Shown here: in pieces, positions 18,701-25,404 of the stretch
How positions within the stretch are numbered: position 1 is the stretch's first letter
Layout of the letters: the number at the start of each line of letters is the position of its first letter
Assembly (NCBI GenBank): GCA_007750655.1
Contig: CP036290.1
Coordinates: 2,170,001 to 2,234,000, forward strand
DNA: 64,000 nucleotides
Direction of reading: 5' to 3'
From: Rohdeia mirabilis
GTDB lineage: Bacteria > Planctomycetota > UBA1135 > GCA-002686595
Program-made: the position numbers and the translations under genes
Notes under the pieces: model-generated
Database searches by the model: none
The model's input: only the letters and a program-made list of their open reading frames with translations
Told to the model about the DNA's origin: nothing

Positions 18701-18865
18701 GCTGCGGCTTCGGTCTGGACCAGTGATCCCTCGTCGCTCGACATCCAGAACGCACGCTTCGTGCGCTTCGAAGTGCGCTTCCGCGTCGCCGAAGAGGTCG
18801 TGGCCCTGGACAGCGCGGACCTGCTCCCGTCCCTGGACTTCCTGCGGATCTTCGCGGTGCGCTGA
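15794..18865 (+). CDS. Large glycine-rich lipoprotein with Ig-like domain
   Basis: 1023-residue surface protein. Seen: lipoprotein signal with lipobox LLWSC (Cys25) followed by a flexible SGGSGGGGG linker; a bacterial Ig-like (Big_5-type) domain at about 40-150 (VSVGVSDGATWELNRSIRLEFS ... DYVLTIADVDD); a second similar domain at about 170-320; a beta-helix-like middle; then a glycine-rich region at about 470-740 with runs such as GGGGGGG, GGCGGGAGGD, GGAGGGGGGV and GGSGGGGSGG interspersed with hydrophobic strands (VLVLIARNDIRFG); and a beta-rich C-terminal domain. The glycine-rich part recalls silk-like or beta-solenoid surface proteins. The lipid anchor would place it on the outer membrane or facing the periplasm. 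The strong ribosome binding site suggests abundant expression. It is monocistronic, flanked by terminators on both sides. Function unknown; an adhesive or structural role is inference. Confidence 0.85.
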   Translation: MSTHQTAHNFARASVVVSLSLLWSCSGGSGGGGGTVNPASGPFELVSVGVSDGATWELNRSIRLEFSRAVDPAVLGSSSLSLLDASGLPAGGAFVLDGPSSIVFEPSCPVDLDLDGFGFAQATDYVLTIADVDDPAPVLAADGAELQEGAVVSFRSADQSTPGGPLWDPVPGAPRPIVRQVGSNEADASRLLIGAQEFAAFFELDPNTQDPVPVEDLPLNLPSSYQSTVCVALVFDQPIAPSAENLVRLGLEVQLPNGTWQQIDVERVPFSNLCSEGVRIDLKPRFVLPAESLLRVVVDSDFEDIVGEATTARRDDFALMRTGAYPSGWTFDLFEDFDQDPGVTGAQVDPATGELIQPADWSDGRLRATAGFVSSGGPGGTFDLHVLPGQVLDIDTDGGLVLGGPDGAQSTSQAVDGGVLEVRDLVVHLGGLLKAHGPHPLVVRASRDITILGRVDVSGRNALPHTSGVPLEDLAGLGGPGAGRGGVPEPTIDGSNARGGAGAPPMGMDGQGGFGGESAYGPQSISWMFGGGGGGGCLAAGAAGSPLPMPSASAGHPLVYGAEDGLLGPQAGLIGPSPFSDGDFQNDFCGRRFDPVLGTVVEGELLTALGGCGGGAGGDSVISTIFPSPISPTNEYRGGAGGGGGGVLVLIARNDIRFGSNARMFANGGNGAKGQAFSANLNLGGSGGGGSGGWIQLEAGGQIDLRLLGFEAIEARGGLGALGGGDDPQIGRGGDGSPGVVQVHVADPSTDLLLPFGAKIGSRCDPNPWTLAPNQSNRSRALSDWISLPVGPTEVGGLVDLVFAGIDPVTGRPIDTNGDGKLDDLAALLGPTLVGDGPELPFVSADDYTLVVDGSPIEGTEDGRLLDQPELLVGGVFVLSNLGGTQTRRHTVAAATYDATTKQLRLTATSTAGSVEDSVAALGNWVEFTLHPRHMLVTTGPKRDWLDPRNELSVRFQVTDSNAMLGPDEAAASVWTSDPSSLDIQNARFVRFEVRFRVAEEVVALDSADLLPSLDFLRIFAVR

Positions 18866-18903
18866 ACGACCGCGGGGCTCGCCCCCGGCCCGATGGAGTG
18901 AAG

Positions 18904-18939
18904 AACGGCCCGGACCACCGCGAGGTGGGCCGGGCCGTT
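18904..18939. terminator. Bidirectional terminator hairpin
   Basis: AACGGCCCGGACCAC (18904-18918) and GTGGGCCGGGCCGTT (18925-18939) pair with one mismatch around a six-base loop. It sits between the convergent lipoprotein and top6A genes and can serve both strands. Confidence 0.75.
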
Positions 18940-18966
18940 CGACGTCGGGCGCGTCGTTCTCCGTGC

Positions 18967-20136
18967 TCAGGGCAGGAACGACTTCTTGTCCTTCAACTTG
19001 CGCGGCAGGTACTCCTCGATCACGAAGTTGAGTCCCCACTTGGCCAGCGCCTGCTGCTCGGCGCGGACGCCCATCTTGAGCATCTGGTTGATCGCCGTCA
19101 CCCAGGGCTTGTGGCTCTTGAAGAACGGGTCGTTCTTCAGCGCGTCCTTGGCACGCTTGATGTCGACCGGTTGGAGCGGGTGCGTCGCGTCCTCGAGCTG
19201 GAAGTCCATGATGTCCTGGGGCGTGACGCCCAGGTACTGCGCGCGCGGCACACAGAAGAAGCGGTTGATGTGCGCGGCGTTGCCGGAGCCCACCTTCAGC
19301 GTGCGGTAGATGTTGCCGATGCCGTACGGGTCGCAGTCGACGAAACAGTAGACCGGAAGCTTGTGCTCGTCGGACAGGCGCCGCACGAAGCGGCGCTGGG
19401 CACGGGAGGGGACTCCGCCCATCGAAATGATGATCGCTCCCGCCTTGCGCCACCACGCGTGGTCGTTGAGGCGGTTGAACATACCGGCCGTCTCGATCGC
19501 CAGGATGAACTTGGCCTTGGTCTCGAAGCCCAGGTGTTCGACGGAGCTCGGGATCGTGTAGGCGCCGCTGCCCATCTGCGTGCAGTCGATCCGCAGTTCG
19601 GCGCCCGTCTCCTTGTCGCGGTCGATGACGACCAACTCGCCCGCGAGCGCGCCGCCGTGCTCCTCCGGCCGGTAGCGCAGCTGCTCGCGCGACAGCCCGT
19701 CGAGGCTCGCCATGGCCTCGATGTCGTCCATCACGGTGTCCGACTCGGGCTGGTCCTTGAAGCGGCACTCGCCCCAGTTCTTGCTGACGTAGTACGCCTC
19801 CCGTTTCGTGGCGAAGTCGTCGTTCTCCACCATCTCCTTGCTGAGCGACATCAGCCGCAGGGTCTGCGCGAAGCTCTTGACGGTGTTGACCGACAGCGCG
19901 CGTGCCTTGCGACCCTTGCCCAGCTCGAAGTAGCCGGTGGCCTTCGTGTACGAGACGTTGGAGAGGCTGCGCACCGGGAACTTGAGCTCCGGCAGGATGC
20001 GGCGGTCGATCGAGCGCCGCACGCGGTCGGCGGTCGCGTCGATCAGCTGGAGCGTCTTGCCGTCGTCGCTCGTGAGTGCGGCGCGCTTCTTGGCCGTCGT
20101 CTTCTTGGCGACCTTCTTGGCTGCTTTCTTGGCCAT
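18967..20136 (-). CDS. top6A: DNA topoisomerase VI subunit A (Spo11-like)
   Basis: 389-residue catalytic subunit of the type IIB topoisomerase, an ATP-dependent enzyme that passes one duplex through a transient double-strand break. Seen: winged-helix (5Y-CAP) region with the catalytic tyrosine motif KREAYY (Y116 by alignment with Spo11 RDIFY), and a Toprim domain with the glutamate in FILAIETAGMF (E215) and the metal-binding DxD in FVDCDPYG (D267, D269). The first 20 residues (MAKKAAKKVAKKTTAKKRAA) form a lysine/alanine-rich histone-H1-like tail not usual in archaeal Top6A. Topoisomerase VI is typical of archaea and plants and rare in bacteria. It lies downstream of the subunit B gene with a small membrane-protein gene between, all on the minus strand, so the set is probably one operon. 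All catalytic residues appear intact, so an active enzyme is expected. Confidence 0.95.
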   Translation of the reverse strand: MAKKAAKKVAKKTTAKKRAALTSDDGKTLQLIDATADRVRRSIDRRILPELKFPVRSLSNVSYTKATGYFELGKGRKARALSVNTVKSFAQTLRLMSLSKEMVENDDFATKREAYYVSKNWGECRFKDQPESDTVMDDIEAMASLDGLSREQLRYRPEEHGGALAGELVVIDRDKETGAELRIDCTQMGSGAYTIPSSVEHLGFETKAKFILAIETAGMFNRLNDHAWWRKAGAIIISMGGVPSRAQRRFVRRLSDEHKLPVYCFVDCDPYGIGNIYRTLKVGSGNAAHINRFFCVPRAQYLGVTPQDIMDFQLEDATHPLQPVDIKRAKDALKNDPFFKSHKPWVTAINQMLKMGVRAEQQALAKWGLNFVIEEYLPRKLKDKKSFLP

Positions 20137-20163
20137 CGTTCGATGCGGTTGGTGGTGGGCCGT

Positions 20164-20370
20164 TCAGCGGCGCCGGTGAAGGGCGGCGTCGAACGCGGCC
20201 CACAGGTGGACGAGATAGCCGAGCGCCAGGAGGTACCAGAGCGCAGCGGCGAGGAGGATCAGAAGGAGGGCCCGTCCGTAGCGCCGTTGGAGCACCTGAC
20301 CCGCACCGGGCAGGATCAGGCTGGCGAGTCCGAGGAGGATCGCCGAACGAGGGATGGCGGTGGACGTCAT
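20164..20370 (-). CDS. Small membrane protein between top6B and top6A
   Basis: 68 residues with two hydrophobic segments: AILLGLASLILPGAGQVL at about 10-27 and ALLLILLAAALWYLLALGYLV at about 34-54, joined by a basic turn QRRYGR and ending RRR. The LPGAGQ..RRYGRALLL arrangement is that of TM2-domain-like or DUF5683-like small proteins of bacteria, in which a glycine-rich helix hairpin is followed by a basic loop. It lies 27 bases upstream of top6A and 34 bases downstream of top6B on the same strand. The position implies co-expression with topoisomerase VI, but a physical link is not shown. It could also be a chance insertion of a housekeeping membrane gene. Confidence 0.65.
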   Translation of the reverse strand: MTSTAIPRSAILLGLASLILPGAGQVLQRRYGRALLLILLAAALWYLLALGYLVHLWAAFDAALHRRR

Positions 20371-20404
20371 CGGTGCGAGCGCTCGAAGAGCTTCGACGCG
20401 CGAC

Positions 20405-22309
20405 CTAGAACTTGCGGCTCTTGTGCAGCACGTCCTCGAGCTCCTCCACCGTCGCGTCGCGCTCGGCGTCGGTCAGATCGAGGATCTCCTGCAGTGCGAG
20501 CCCGATGTGCGGGATGTACTTCTCGATGTAGCTGCGCTTCTCGAACTCGCGCTTCAGGCGCTTGCCCTTGCGGATGTACGCCCCGAGCTTGCGACCGCAC
20601 TCCTGCAGGCCGAGCTTCACCTCCTTGATGATCTCCGGGTAGGCGGCGAGCGCTTCCTTGGACTCGGAGGTGAACGGGACCCAGACGCTGGCGATGTGCA
20701 CCAGGAGGACCATCGGCCCGATCGGGAGTGCGCCGCGCGGTTGGGTGAGGCCGTAGCTCTTCCAGTTGGTCTGGATGATGCCCTTGGTGACGGCGCAGGC
20801 GGACTGTTGGTAGAGCAGTGGAACGCGGTTGGCGAAGCGCAGGACGCGCACCGGTTCGTCGGCGTCGGCCACCAGGTCCTCGACCACGTCCTTGCCCGAT
20901 TTGACCTTCTTGCGAATGCGTCCGCCCTCGGTCAGCTCGAGGCCGATCCCCTCCGGCTTGCCGTAGGCGATACCAACTTCGATCTGGAACGGGTTCCCGC
21001 GGTACACGGCGGGCGGGCGAGTGGACGAGGCGTAGAAGTCCGCGTCGATCTCCTTCTTCAGGCCCGCGAGGACCAGCTCCTCGCCGATCGGCGCGATGCA
21101 GTCCGTGGACGGGTTCGAGATCTTCGTCTCGCTGATCGCGCGGTGCAGTTCGTTGGCCTCCTCGCGCGCGATGCGCGTCGGATAGCTCTTGAGCGTCAGA
21201 CCCTTGCCGGCGGCGTCGACGATCTTCTTGGCGACCGTTGCGCCGACGCGGCTGAACTCCTCCTGGAGGAAGCCCGAGAGCGACTTGCACTCGGTCGCCT
21301 TGAGCATGCTGATCAGCATGCCGAGCTCGACCCCGTGGGGGTGCGGCTTGATCTCGAGGGTCTCGGGCGGCAGCTCGTTGGCGTTGCGCTCGTAGCTGAC
21401 CTTCTCGCCGCCCGGATCCACGAAGTGCAGCGTCAGGTGCGGGTTCGCGATCGCCGTCTGCTTGAGGTACATGTCGACGGAGCGCTGACCCTTCTGGTAG
21501 CGACCCTCCATCTCGATCTCGACCCGCGTGCCCTGGCCGTGGTCCCACTCGATCTCCTCGTCGTGGTGGATCTCGGGCTTGTTGCGCGCCGTGTCGATCG
21601 ACAGGAGGAACTCGCGGGCCTTGGCGCGTTTGCCCGGGCGCGACAGGATGCGCACAGGCTTGCCGGTGGTGAGCTGCCCGTACATGCCGGCGGCCGCGAT
21701 GCCGATGCCCTGTTGGCCGCGGGTCTGGCTGAGCTTGTGGAACTTCGAGCCGTAGAGGAGCTTGCCGAAGATCTTGCCGACCTGGTCGCGAACGATGCCG
21801 GGCCCGTTGTCCTCGACGGCGATGCGGAAGCGTCCCTCCTGTTCGCCGGGACTGATCTCGACCGTGATCTCGGGCAGGATGCCGCCTTCCTCGCAGGCGT
21901 CGAGCGAGTTGTCGACCGCCTCCTTCACGGCGGTCAGGAGCGCCTTCAGCGGCGAGTCGAAACCCAGGAGGTGGCGGTTCTTGGTGAAGAACTCCGAGAC
22001 CGAGATCTCGCGCTGGTTGGCGGCCATCGACTCGGCCGAAGCACGCTTGCGCGGTGCGGGCTCGGCGCCCTTCTCGCCCTTCGCGCTCGCCTTCTTGGCC
22101 GTCTTCTTCGTGCTCGCCTTCTTGGCCACTGCTTGAGTCCTCTGGTCGGTGACCTCTGCGCTCGCTCCTGCGGGTTCGAGGTCGAAGAGCGTGGGGGAAC
22201 CGCCGCCCGCGGCGGTGTCCGTATTCGTGGCGTCGGCGTTCAAGGCGTCGTTCGTGGATGGTGGCGGTGGGTTCGCTCGTGGCCGCGCGCGACCAATGCG
22301 AACTCCCAT
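20405..22309 (-). CDS. top6B: DNA topoisomerase VI subunit B (GHKL ATPase)
   Basis: 634 residues from the ATG at 22309. It binds ATP and dimerises to drive strand passage by subunit A. Seen: N-terminal Bergerat fold with the N box KEAVDNSLDACEE (E130, N134), the G1 motif VEDNGPGI, the G2 motif QQGIGIAAAGMYGQ, a conserved QTAIANPHL switch region, then the helix-two-turn-helix and transducer domains. A lysine/alanine tail (VAKKASTKKTAKKASAKGEK, about 61-80) precedes the ATPase domain, mirroring the tail on subunit A. An alternative GTG start at 22129 would begin exactly at this tail (reading MAKKAS) and has a Shine-Dalgarno-like AGAGGA eight bases upstream. I keep 22309 because residues 20-47 have coding-like codon use, but the shorter form is a serious option. 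The frame also stays open upstream through the 15-base repeats to 22546. Confidence 0.95.
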   Translation of the reverse strand: MGVRIGRARPRANPPPPSTNDALNADATNTDTAAGGGSPTLFDLEPAGASAEVTDQRTQAVAKKASTKKTAKKASAKGEKGAEPAPRKRASAESMAANQREISVSEFFTKNRHLLGFDSPLKALLTAVKEAVDNSLDACEEGGILPEITVEISPGEQEGRFRIAVEDNGPGIVRDQVGKIFGKLLYGSKFHKLSQTRGQQGIGIAAAGMYGQLTTGKPVRILSRPGKRAKAREFLLSIDTARNKPEIHHDEEIEWDHGQGTRVEIEMEGRYQKGQRSVDMYLKQTAIANPHLTLHFVDPGGEKVSYERNANELPPETLEIKPHPHGVELGMLISMLKATECKSLSGFLQEEFSRVGATVAKKIVDAAGKGLTLKSYPTRIAREEANELHRAISETKISNPSTDCIAPIGEELVLAGLKKEIDADFYASSTRPPAVYRGNPFQIEVGIAYGKPEGIGLELTEGGRIRKKVKSGKDVVEDLVADADEPVRVLRFANRVPLLYQQSACAVTKGIIQTNWKSYGLTQPRGALPIGPMVLLVHIASVWVPFTSESKEALAAYPEIIKEVKLGLQECGRKLGAYIRKGKRLKREFEKRSYIEKYIPHIGLALQEILDLTDAERDATVEELEDVLHKSRKF

Positions 22310-22465
22310 TGTGGAGCGTGCGGTGGGCGCGCTGCCATCCCACCCGCGGCTTCGTCCCCGGACCGGCACCGACGCGCGCGCCGGCACACGCCGTCGCCTG
22401 TCCGAGCGGGCGCCGAGCCGCTCACGCGACGGCTCACGGCGGGGAGTGCGACGCGACACGGTTCG

Positions 22466-22540
22466 GTGTCGCGCCGTCCGGTGTCGCACGGTCCGGTGTC
22501 GCACGGTCCGGTGTCGAGCGGTCCGGTGTCGAGCGGTCCG
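22466..22540. repeat. 15-base tandem repeat, five copies, upstream of top6B
   Basis: Five 15-base units: one GTGTCGCGCCGTCCG, two GTGTCGCACGGTCCG and two GTGTCGAGCGGTCCG, running 22466-22480, 22481-22495, 22496-22510, 22511-22525 and 22526-22540. A unit of five codons keeps frames open; on the minus strand it reads RHRTV or RHRTA, in frame with top6B. The 13-mer GAGCGGTCCGGTG within it also forms the tandem array at 8852-8889. Confidence 0.85.
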
Positions 22541-22582
22541 GCGCACGAGCGGCGCCCGGCGCGCAGTCGACCTCGCCGCCGC

Positions 22583-22783
22583 TCAGGCGCCGAAGAGGTG
22601 CCGCAGCGTCCAGGCCGCCGTTCCCGCCGCGATCAGGAGCACGGGCTTGGACGACAGGCAGCCGGCCTCGAGGTAGCGCTTCTGCAGCGATCCGCCGCAG
22701 CTCGGGCACAGGCGCGGCGTCGGCCGTTCGAGATCGGCTTTGCAGTGCGGGCAGCGGTCGACTTCGAGGATGCGCGGGGCCAC
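22583..22783 (-). CDS. Small zinc-ribbon membrane protein
   Basis: 66 residues from a GTG at 22783. Seen: CPHCKADLE (CxxC) and LCPSCGGSL (CxxC) 14 residues apart, a classic two-knuckle zinc ribbon at residues 11-29, followed by a hydrophobic segment SSKPVLLIAAGTAAWTLRHL near the C-terminus that could be a membrane anchor. Zinc-ribbon proteins of this size are common in bacteria and mostly uncharacterised. The start is uncertain: the frame continues open upstream and other starts are possible. It lies downstream of mqnA on the same strand (50 bases), and its own terminal region runs into the repeat array upstream of top6B. Confidence 0.65.
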   Translation of the reverse strand: MAPRILEVDRCPHCKADLERPTPRLCPSCGGSLQKRYLEAGCLSSKPVLLIAAGTAAWTLRHLFGA

Positions 22784-22833
22784 GGTCGTGGTTCGGGAAG
22801 GGGCGGAGCGGAAGGGCCGATGGCTCGCACGGA

Positions 22834-23688
22834 TCAGGCCGTGGGGCGGTCGACGGCGCTCGGACAGAGGGTAGCGTCGCACAGGCCGCGTGCTCCGGCG
22901 CGATCTCTGAACGTCGTCAGAGCGGGAGCCAGGTCGCCACCGACGTCGTACACGCACTCCGTGCCCAGGTAGCGTTCGAGGGCGGCACGCGGGAGTCCGC
23001 TCGCCCGTGCGTGTCGCTCGACGAAGGTCGGAACAGCAGCGAGTCCGAGCGATCGGGCGCGCTCGAAGAGCGGGACGAAGGGCTCGATCTCGACGCCTGG
23101 CCGCACGATCCACAGGGCGAAGACGAAGGGGAGCGCGGTGGCCGACAGCCAGCGTTCGCTGGGATCGATGTGCTCGAGATCGGGTTCGGCGAGCGACTCG
23201 CGCAGGGCCGCGTCGCCGATGCGCAGCCAGGCGTCCGTCCCCGCCCCACGCGGATCGGCCCCGCCGTCGGGCTCGACGAAGCGTGCGCCCTCGATGCCGA
23301 GTTCGCGGTCCAGGCACTGCACCAACGCCGCCGACGTCCGACTCGCGGGGTCGAGGGCGATCGAACGCACCTCGGCCACGGGGCGCCGCAGGTACAGCCG
23401 CACGGACGAGACCGGGCCGCGACCGGCGACGACGGGCCCCGCCAGGTAGCGGTACCCGGGCCGGCGGAAGAGCTCGATCGAGCTGACCAGCGCCACGTCG
23501 AGGCTGCCGTCGCGCAAGCCTTCCACCAGGCGGCTCGGTACGGCGCGGACGAGGTCGATCGCGCCCGGGGACACGGATTCGGTCGCGTCGGAGCCCGTCC
23601 GAGCGTCGTGCGGATCGTCCAGGGCCGCATCGAGCGGTCGCCCGACCAGGTAGGGGACCGAGCCCACGCGCAGAGTCCGTGCGACCAT
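22834..23688 (-). CDS. mqnA: Chorismate dehydratase MqnA (futalosine pathway)
   Basis: 284-residue periplasmic-binding-protein-fold enzyme that removes water from chorismate to give 3-enolpyruvylbenzoate, the first step of the futalosine route to menaquinone. Seen: the opening RVGSVPYLVGRPL, typical of MqnA and matching the substrate-binding start of the fold; DGSLDVALVSSIELFRRPGY; SVRLYLRRPVAEVRSIALDPASRTS; and the later LPFVFALWIVRPG. The ATG at 23688 was chosen because the residues after it match the family start. The downstream enzymes MqnE and MqnC are encoded 2.6 kb further on; the middle enzymes MqnB and MqnD are not seen here. The gene is divergent from the RlmI-like methyltransferase gene across 64 bases. 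Confidence 0.88.
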   Translation of the reverse strand: MVARTLRVGSVPYLVGRPLDAALDDPHDARTGSDATESVSPGAIDLVRAVPSRLVEGLRDGSLDVALVSSIELFRRPGYRYLAGPVVAGRGPVSSVRLYLRRPVAEVRSIALDPASRTSAALVQCLDRELGIEGARFVEPDGGADPRGAGTDAWLRIGDAALRESLAEPDLEHIDPSERWLSATALPFVFALWIVRPGVEIEPFVPLFERARSLGLAAVPTFVERHARASGLPRAALERYLGTECVYDVGGDLAPALTTFRDRAGARGLCDATLCPSAVDRPTA

Positions 23689-23752
23689 CGGCGGAGTGTA
23701 GCGCCGGTCGCGGCGTGGGGTCGCGCGTCCTCGGTCGCTAGGCTCGGTGCCC

Positions 23753-24673
23753 ATGGAACCTGCGGTCTTCCCCTGCACGCCCCTGCGCGGTCACGAACTG
23801 CTGGACTCGGGCGCCGGACGCAAGCTCGAGCGCTTCGGTGCGCTGGTGATCGATCGACCCGATCCCCAGGCCCTGTGGCGCCCGCGCCGCTCGAAGTGGG
23901 ACGACGCCGATCTCGTCTTCGTGCGCGAGTCGGACCGCGGCGGTCGGTTCGAGTCGCGCGGGACGAACGCGCGACGCGCCGCGGCTGCACTCGAGGAGGG
24001 CGTCGTGCTCGAGGGTCTGCTCGACTCGATCCCGTCGCTCGCCTGCCGCGTCCGACCGACGCCGTTCAAGCACGTCGGACTGTTCCCCGAGCAGGCGGCG
24101 AACTGGGAGTACGTGCGGCGCGCGCGCGAACGTCTGGGCGAGCGGCCCGAGCTGCTCAACCTCTTCGGCTACACCGGCGTGGCCAGCGTCGCCGCCGCGC
24201 TGGCCGGATACCGTGTGACCCACGTCGACGCATCGAAGACGTCCGTGGCCTGGTGCCGCGAGAACGCGGAACTGTCCGGCGCGCCCGCGGACGCGATCCG
24301 CTTCGTGTGCGAGGACGCGCTGACGTTCGCGAGCCGCGAAGTGCGTCGCGAGCGGCGCTACGCCGGCGTCCTGCTCGATCCGCCGCACTACGGGCGCGGT
24401 CCCAAGGGTCAGAAGTGGACGCTCGAGGAAGGGCTCGCACCTCTGCTGGAGGCCACCGACCGGCTGCTCGAACCGGGTGGCTTCTGCATCCTCTCGACCT
24501 ACGCGGTCGGGTACTCACCGCTGGCCTTCCAGAACCTCTTCGAGGACCTCGGACCGGGGCGCTGCGACGTGGGGGAGTTGGCACTCGTCGAGTCCCACGC
24601 GGCGGCGGACGGCGGCGAACGTCGCTTGCCCTGCGGCTTCTGTGCGCGCTACGAACGCTCGCTCGAGGTTTGA
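23753..24673 (+). CDS. Class I SAM-dependent rRNA methyltransferase (RlmI/RlmK-like)
   Basis: 306 residues from the ATG at 23753 (a GTG at 23747 would add two residues). Seen: an N-terminal domain ending at the AWR/ALWRPRRSKW region, then a Rossmann methyltransferase domain with motif I LLNLFGYTGVASVAAALAG, the acidic end of strand 2 VTHVDASK, and the catalytic-site motif LLDPPHYGRGPKGQKW. The DPPxxGRG form is characteristic of the RlmI/RlmK-type 23S rRNA methyltransferases, which modify C1962 or G2069. The exact position cannot be assigned. The gene is followed 10 bases later by a RluA-type pseudouridine synthase gene, forming a compact rRNA/tRNA-modification pair on the plus strand. Confidence 0.85.
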   Translation: MEPAVFPCTPLRGHELLDSGAGRKLERFGALVIDRPDPQALWRPRRSKWDDADLVFVRESDRGGRFESRGTNARRAAAALEEGVVLEGLLDSIPSLACRVRPTPFKHVGLFPEQAANWEYVRRARERLGERPELLNLFGYTGVASVAAALAGYRVTHVDASKTSVAWCRENAELSGAPADAIRFVCEDALTFASREVRRERRYAGVLLDPPHYGRGPKGQKWTLEEGLAPLLEATDRLLEPGGFCILSTYAVGYSPLAFQNLFEDLGPGRCDVGELALVESHAAADGGERRLPCGFCARYERSLEV

Positions 24674-24683
24674 GCGCGCAGCG

Positions 24684-25400
24684 ATGAACGCCTTCGACGA
24701 ACGACTGGACGTGCTGTACGTCGACAACCACGTGGTCGTCGTCGCCAAGCGCGCGGGTGAACCGGTCGTGCCGGACGCCTCGGGCGACACGAGCCTGTTC
24801 GACCGCGTGCGGACCTGGATCGAGGTCGAGTTCGAGAAGCCGGGACGCGCGTTCCTCGGCGTCGTGCACCGACTCGATCGCCCCGTCTCGGGCGTGGTCT
24901 GCTTCGCTCGCACGTCGAAGTCCGCCGCGCGCCTCACGGCCGCCTTCAAGGAACGCCGCGTCCAGAAGACCTACCTCGGGATCGCCGACGGCGTGCCGAA
25001 CGACGAGGCCGGCGAATTCGTCCAGTGGATCGCGAAGGACGCGCGCACCGGAGCGATCCGCGCCTCGCGCAGCGCCGCGTCGGGCGGACGCGAGGCGCGC
25101 AGTCTGTGGCGGCGGTTGGACGTGTTCGAGTACGCGGGCCGGCCGTGCGCACTGCTCGAGCTCGTTCCGGTCACCGGCCGATCGCACCAGCTGCGCCTCG
25201 CGGCCCAGAGTCTGGGCACGCCGCTGCTCGGTGATCTCAAGCACGGAGCGCGCGAGCCCCTGCCCGACCGCAGCGTCGCCCTGCACGCCTGGCGACTCGC
25301 GCTCGACCATCCGACGCGCACGGAACGCCTGGAATGGAGCACGCCGCCGCCCTCGCGGGCAGCGGCGTGGTGGCAGCGGGCCCCGCTCGCGGGCCGCTGA
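24684..25400 (+). CDS. RluA-family pseudouridine synthase
   Basis: 238 residues. Converts a specific uridine in rRNA or tRNA to pseudouridine. Seen: LDVLYVDNHVVVVAKRAGEPVVP at the start of the catalytic domain, the catalytic motif HRLDRPVSGVV (Asp65), KTYLGIADG, and the RluA-typical LLELVPVTGRSHQLRLA near 160-176. No S4 domain is present, so it belongs to the short single-domain group (RluA/TruC/RluC catalytic part). It begins 10 bases after the methyltransferase stop, which suggests joint expression of two RNA modification enzymes. It converges on a lipoprotein gene with only four bases between stops. The target cannot be assigned from sequence. Confidence 0.9.
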   Translation: MNAFDERLDVLYVDNHVVVVAKRAGEPVVPDASGDTSLFDRVRTWIEVEFEKPGRAFLGVVHRLDRPVSGVVCFARTSKSAARLTAAFKERRVQKTYLGIADGVPNDEAGEFVQWIAKDARTGAIRASRSAASGGREARSLWRRLDVFEYAGRPCALLELVPVTGRSHQLRLAAQSLGTPLLGDLKHGAREPLPDRSVALHAWRLALDHPTRTERLEWSTPPPSRAAAWWQRAPLAGR

Positions 25401-25404
25401 GAGG

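Noticed and set aside
15845-20203. Very long open frame (about 1450 codons) on the minus strand across the glycine-rich lipoprotein and top6A
   Set aside because: It is antisense to a well-supported lipoprotein gene and out of frame with top6A. Its translation is rich in Arg, Gly and Val with no domain; such frames arise from extreme GC3 in coding strands.
22466-22540. 15-base repeats considered as CRISPR or iteron origin
   Set aside because: Too short for CRISPR repeats, no spacers. No replication initiator gene or AT-rich region nearby for an origin.
22310-22546. Longer Top6B starting at a GTG within the repeat array
   Set aside because: It would add Arg/His/Thr repeats coded by tandem DNA repeats and has no ribosome binding site. 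It is mentioned as a possibility but not annotated.
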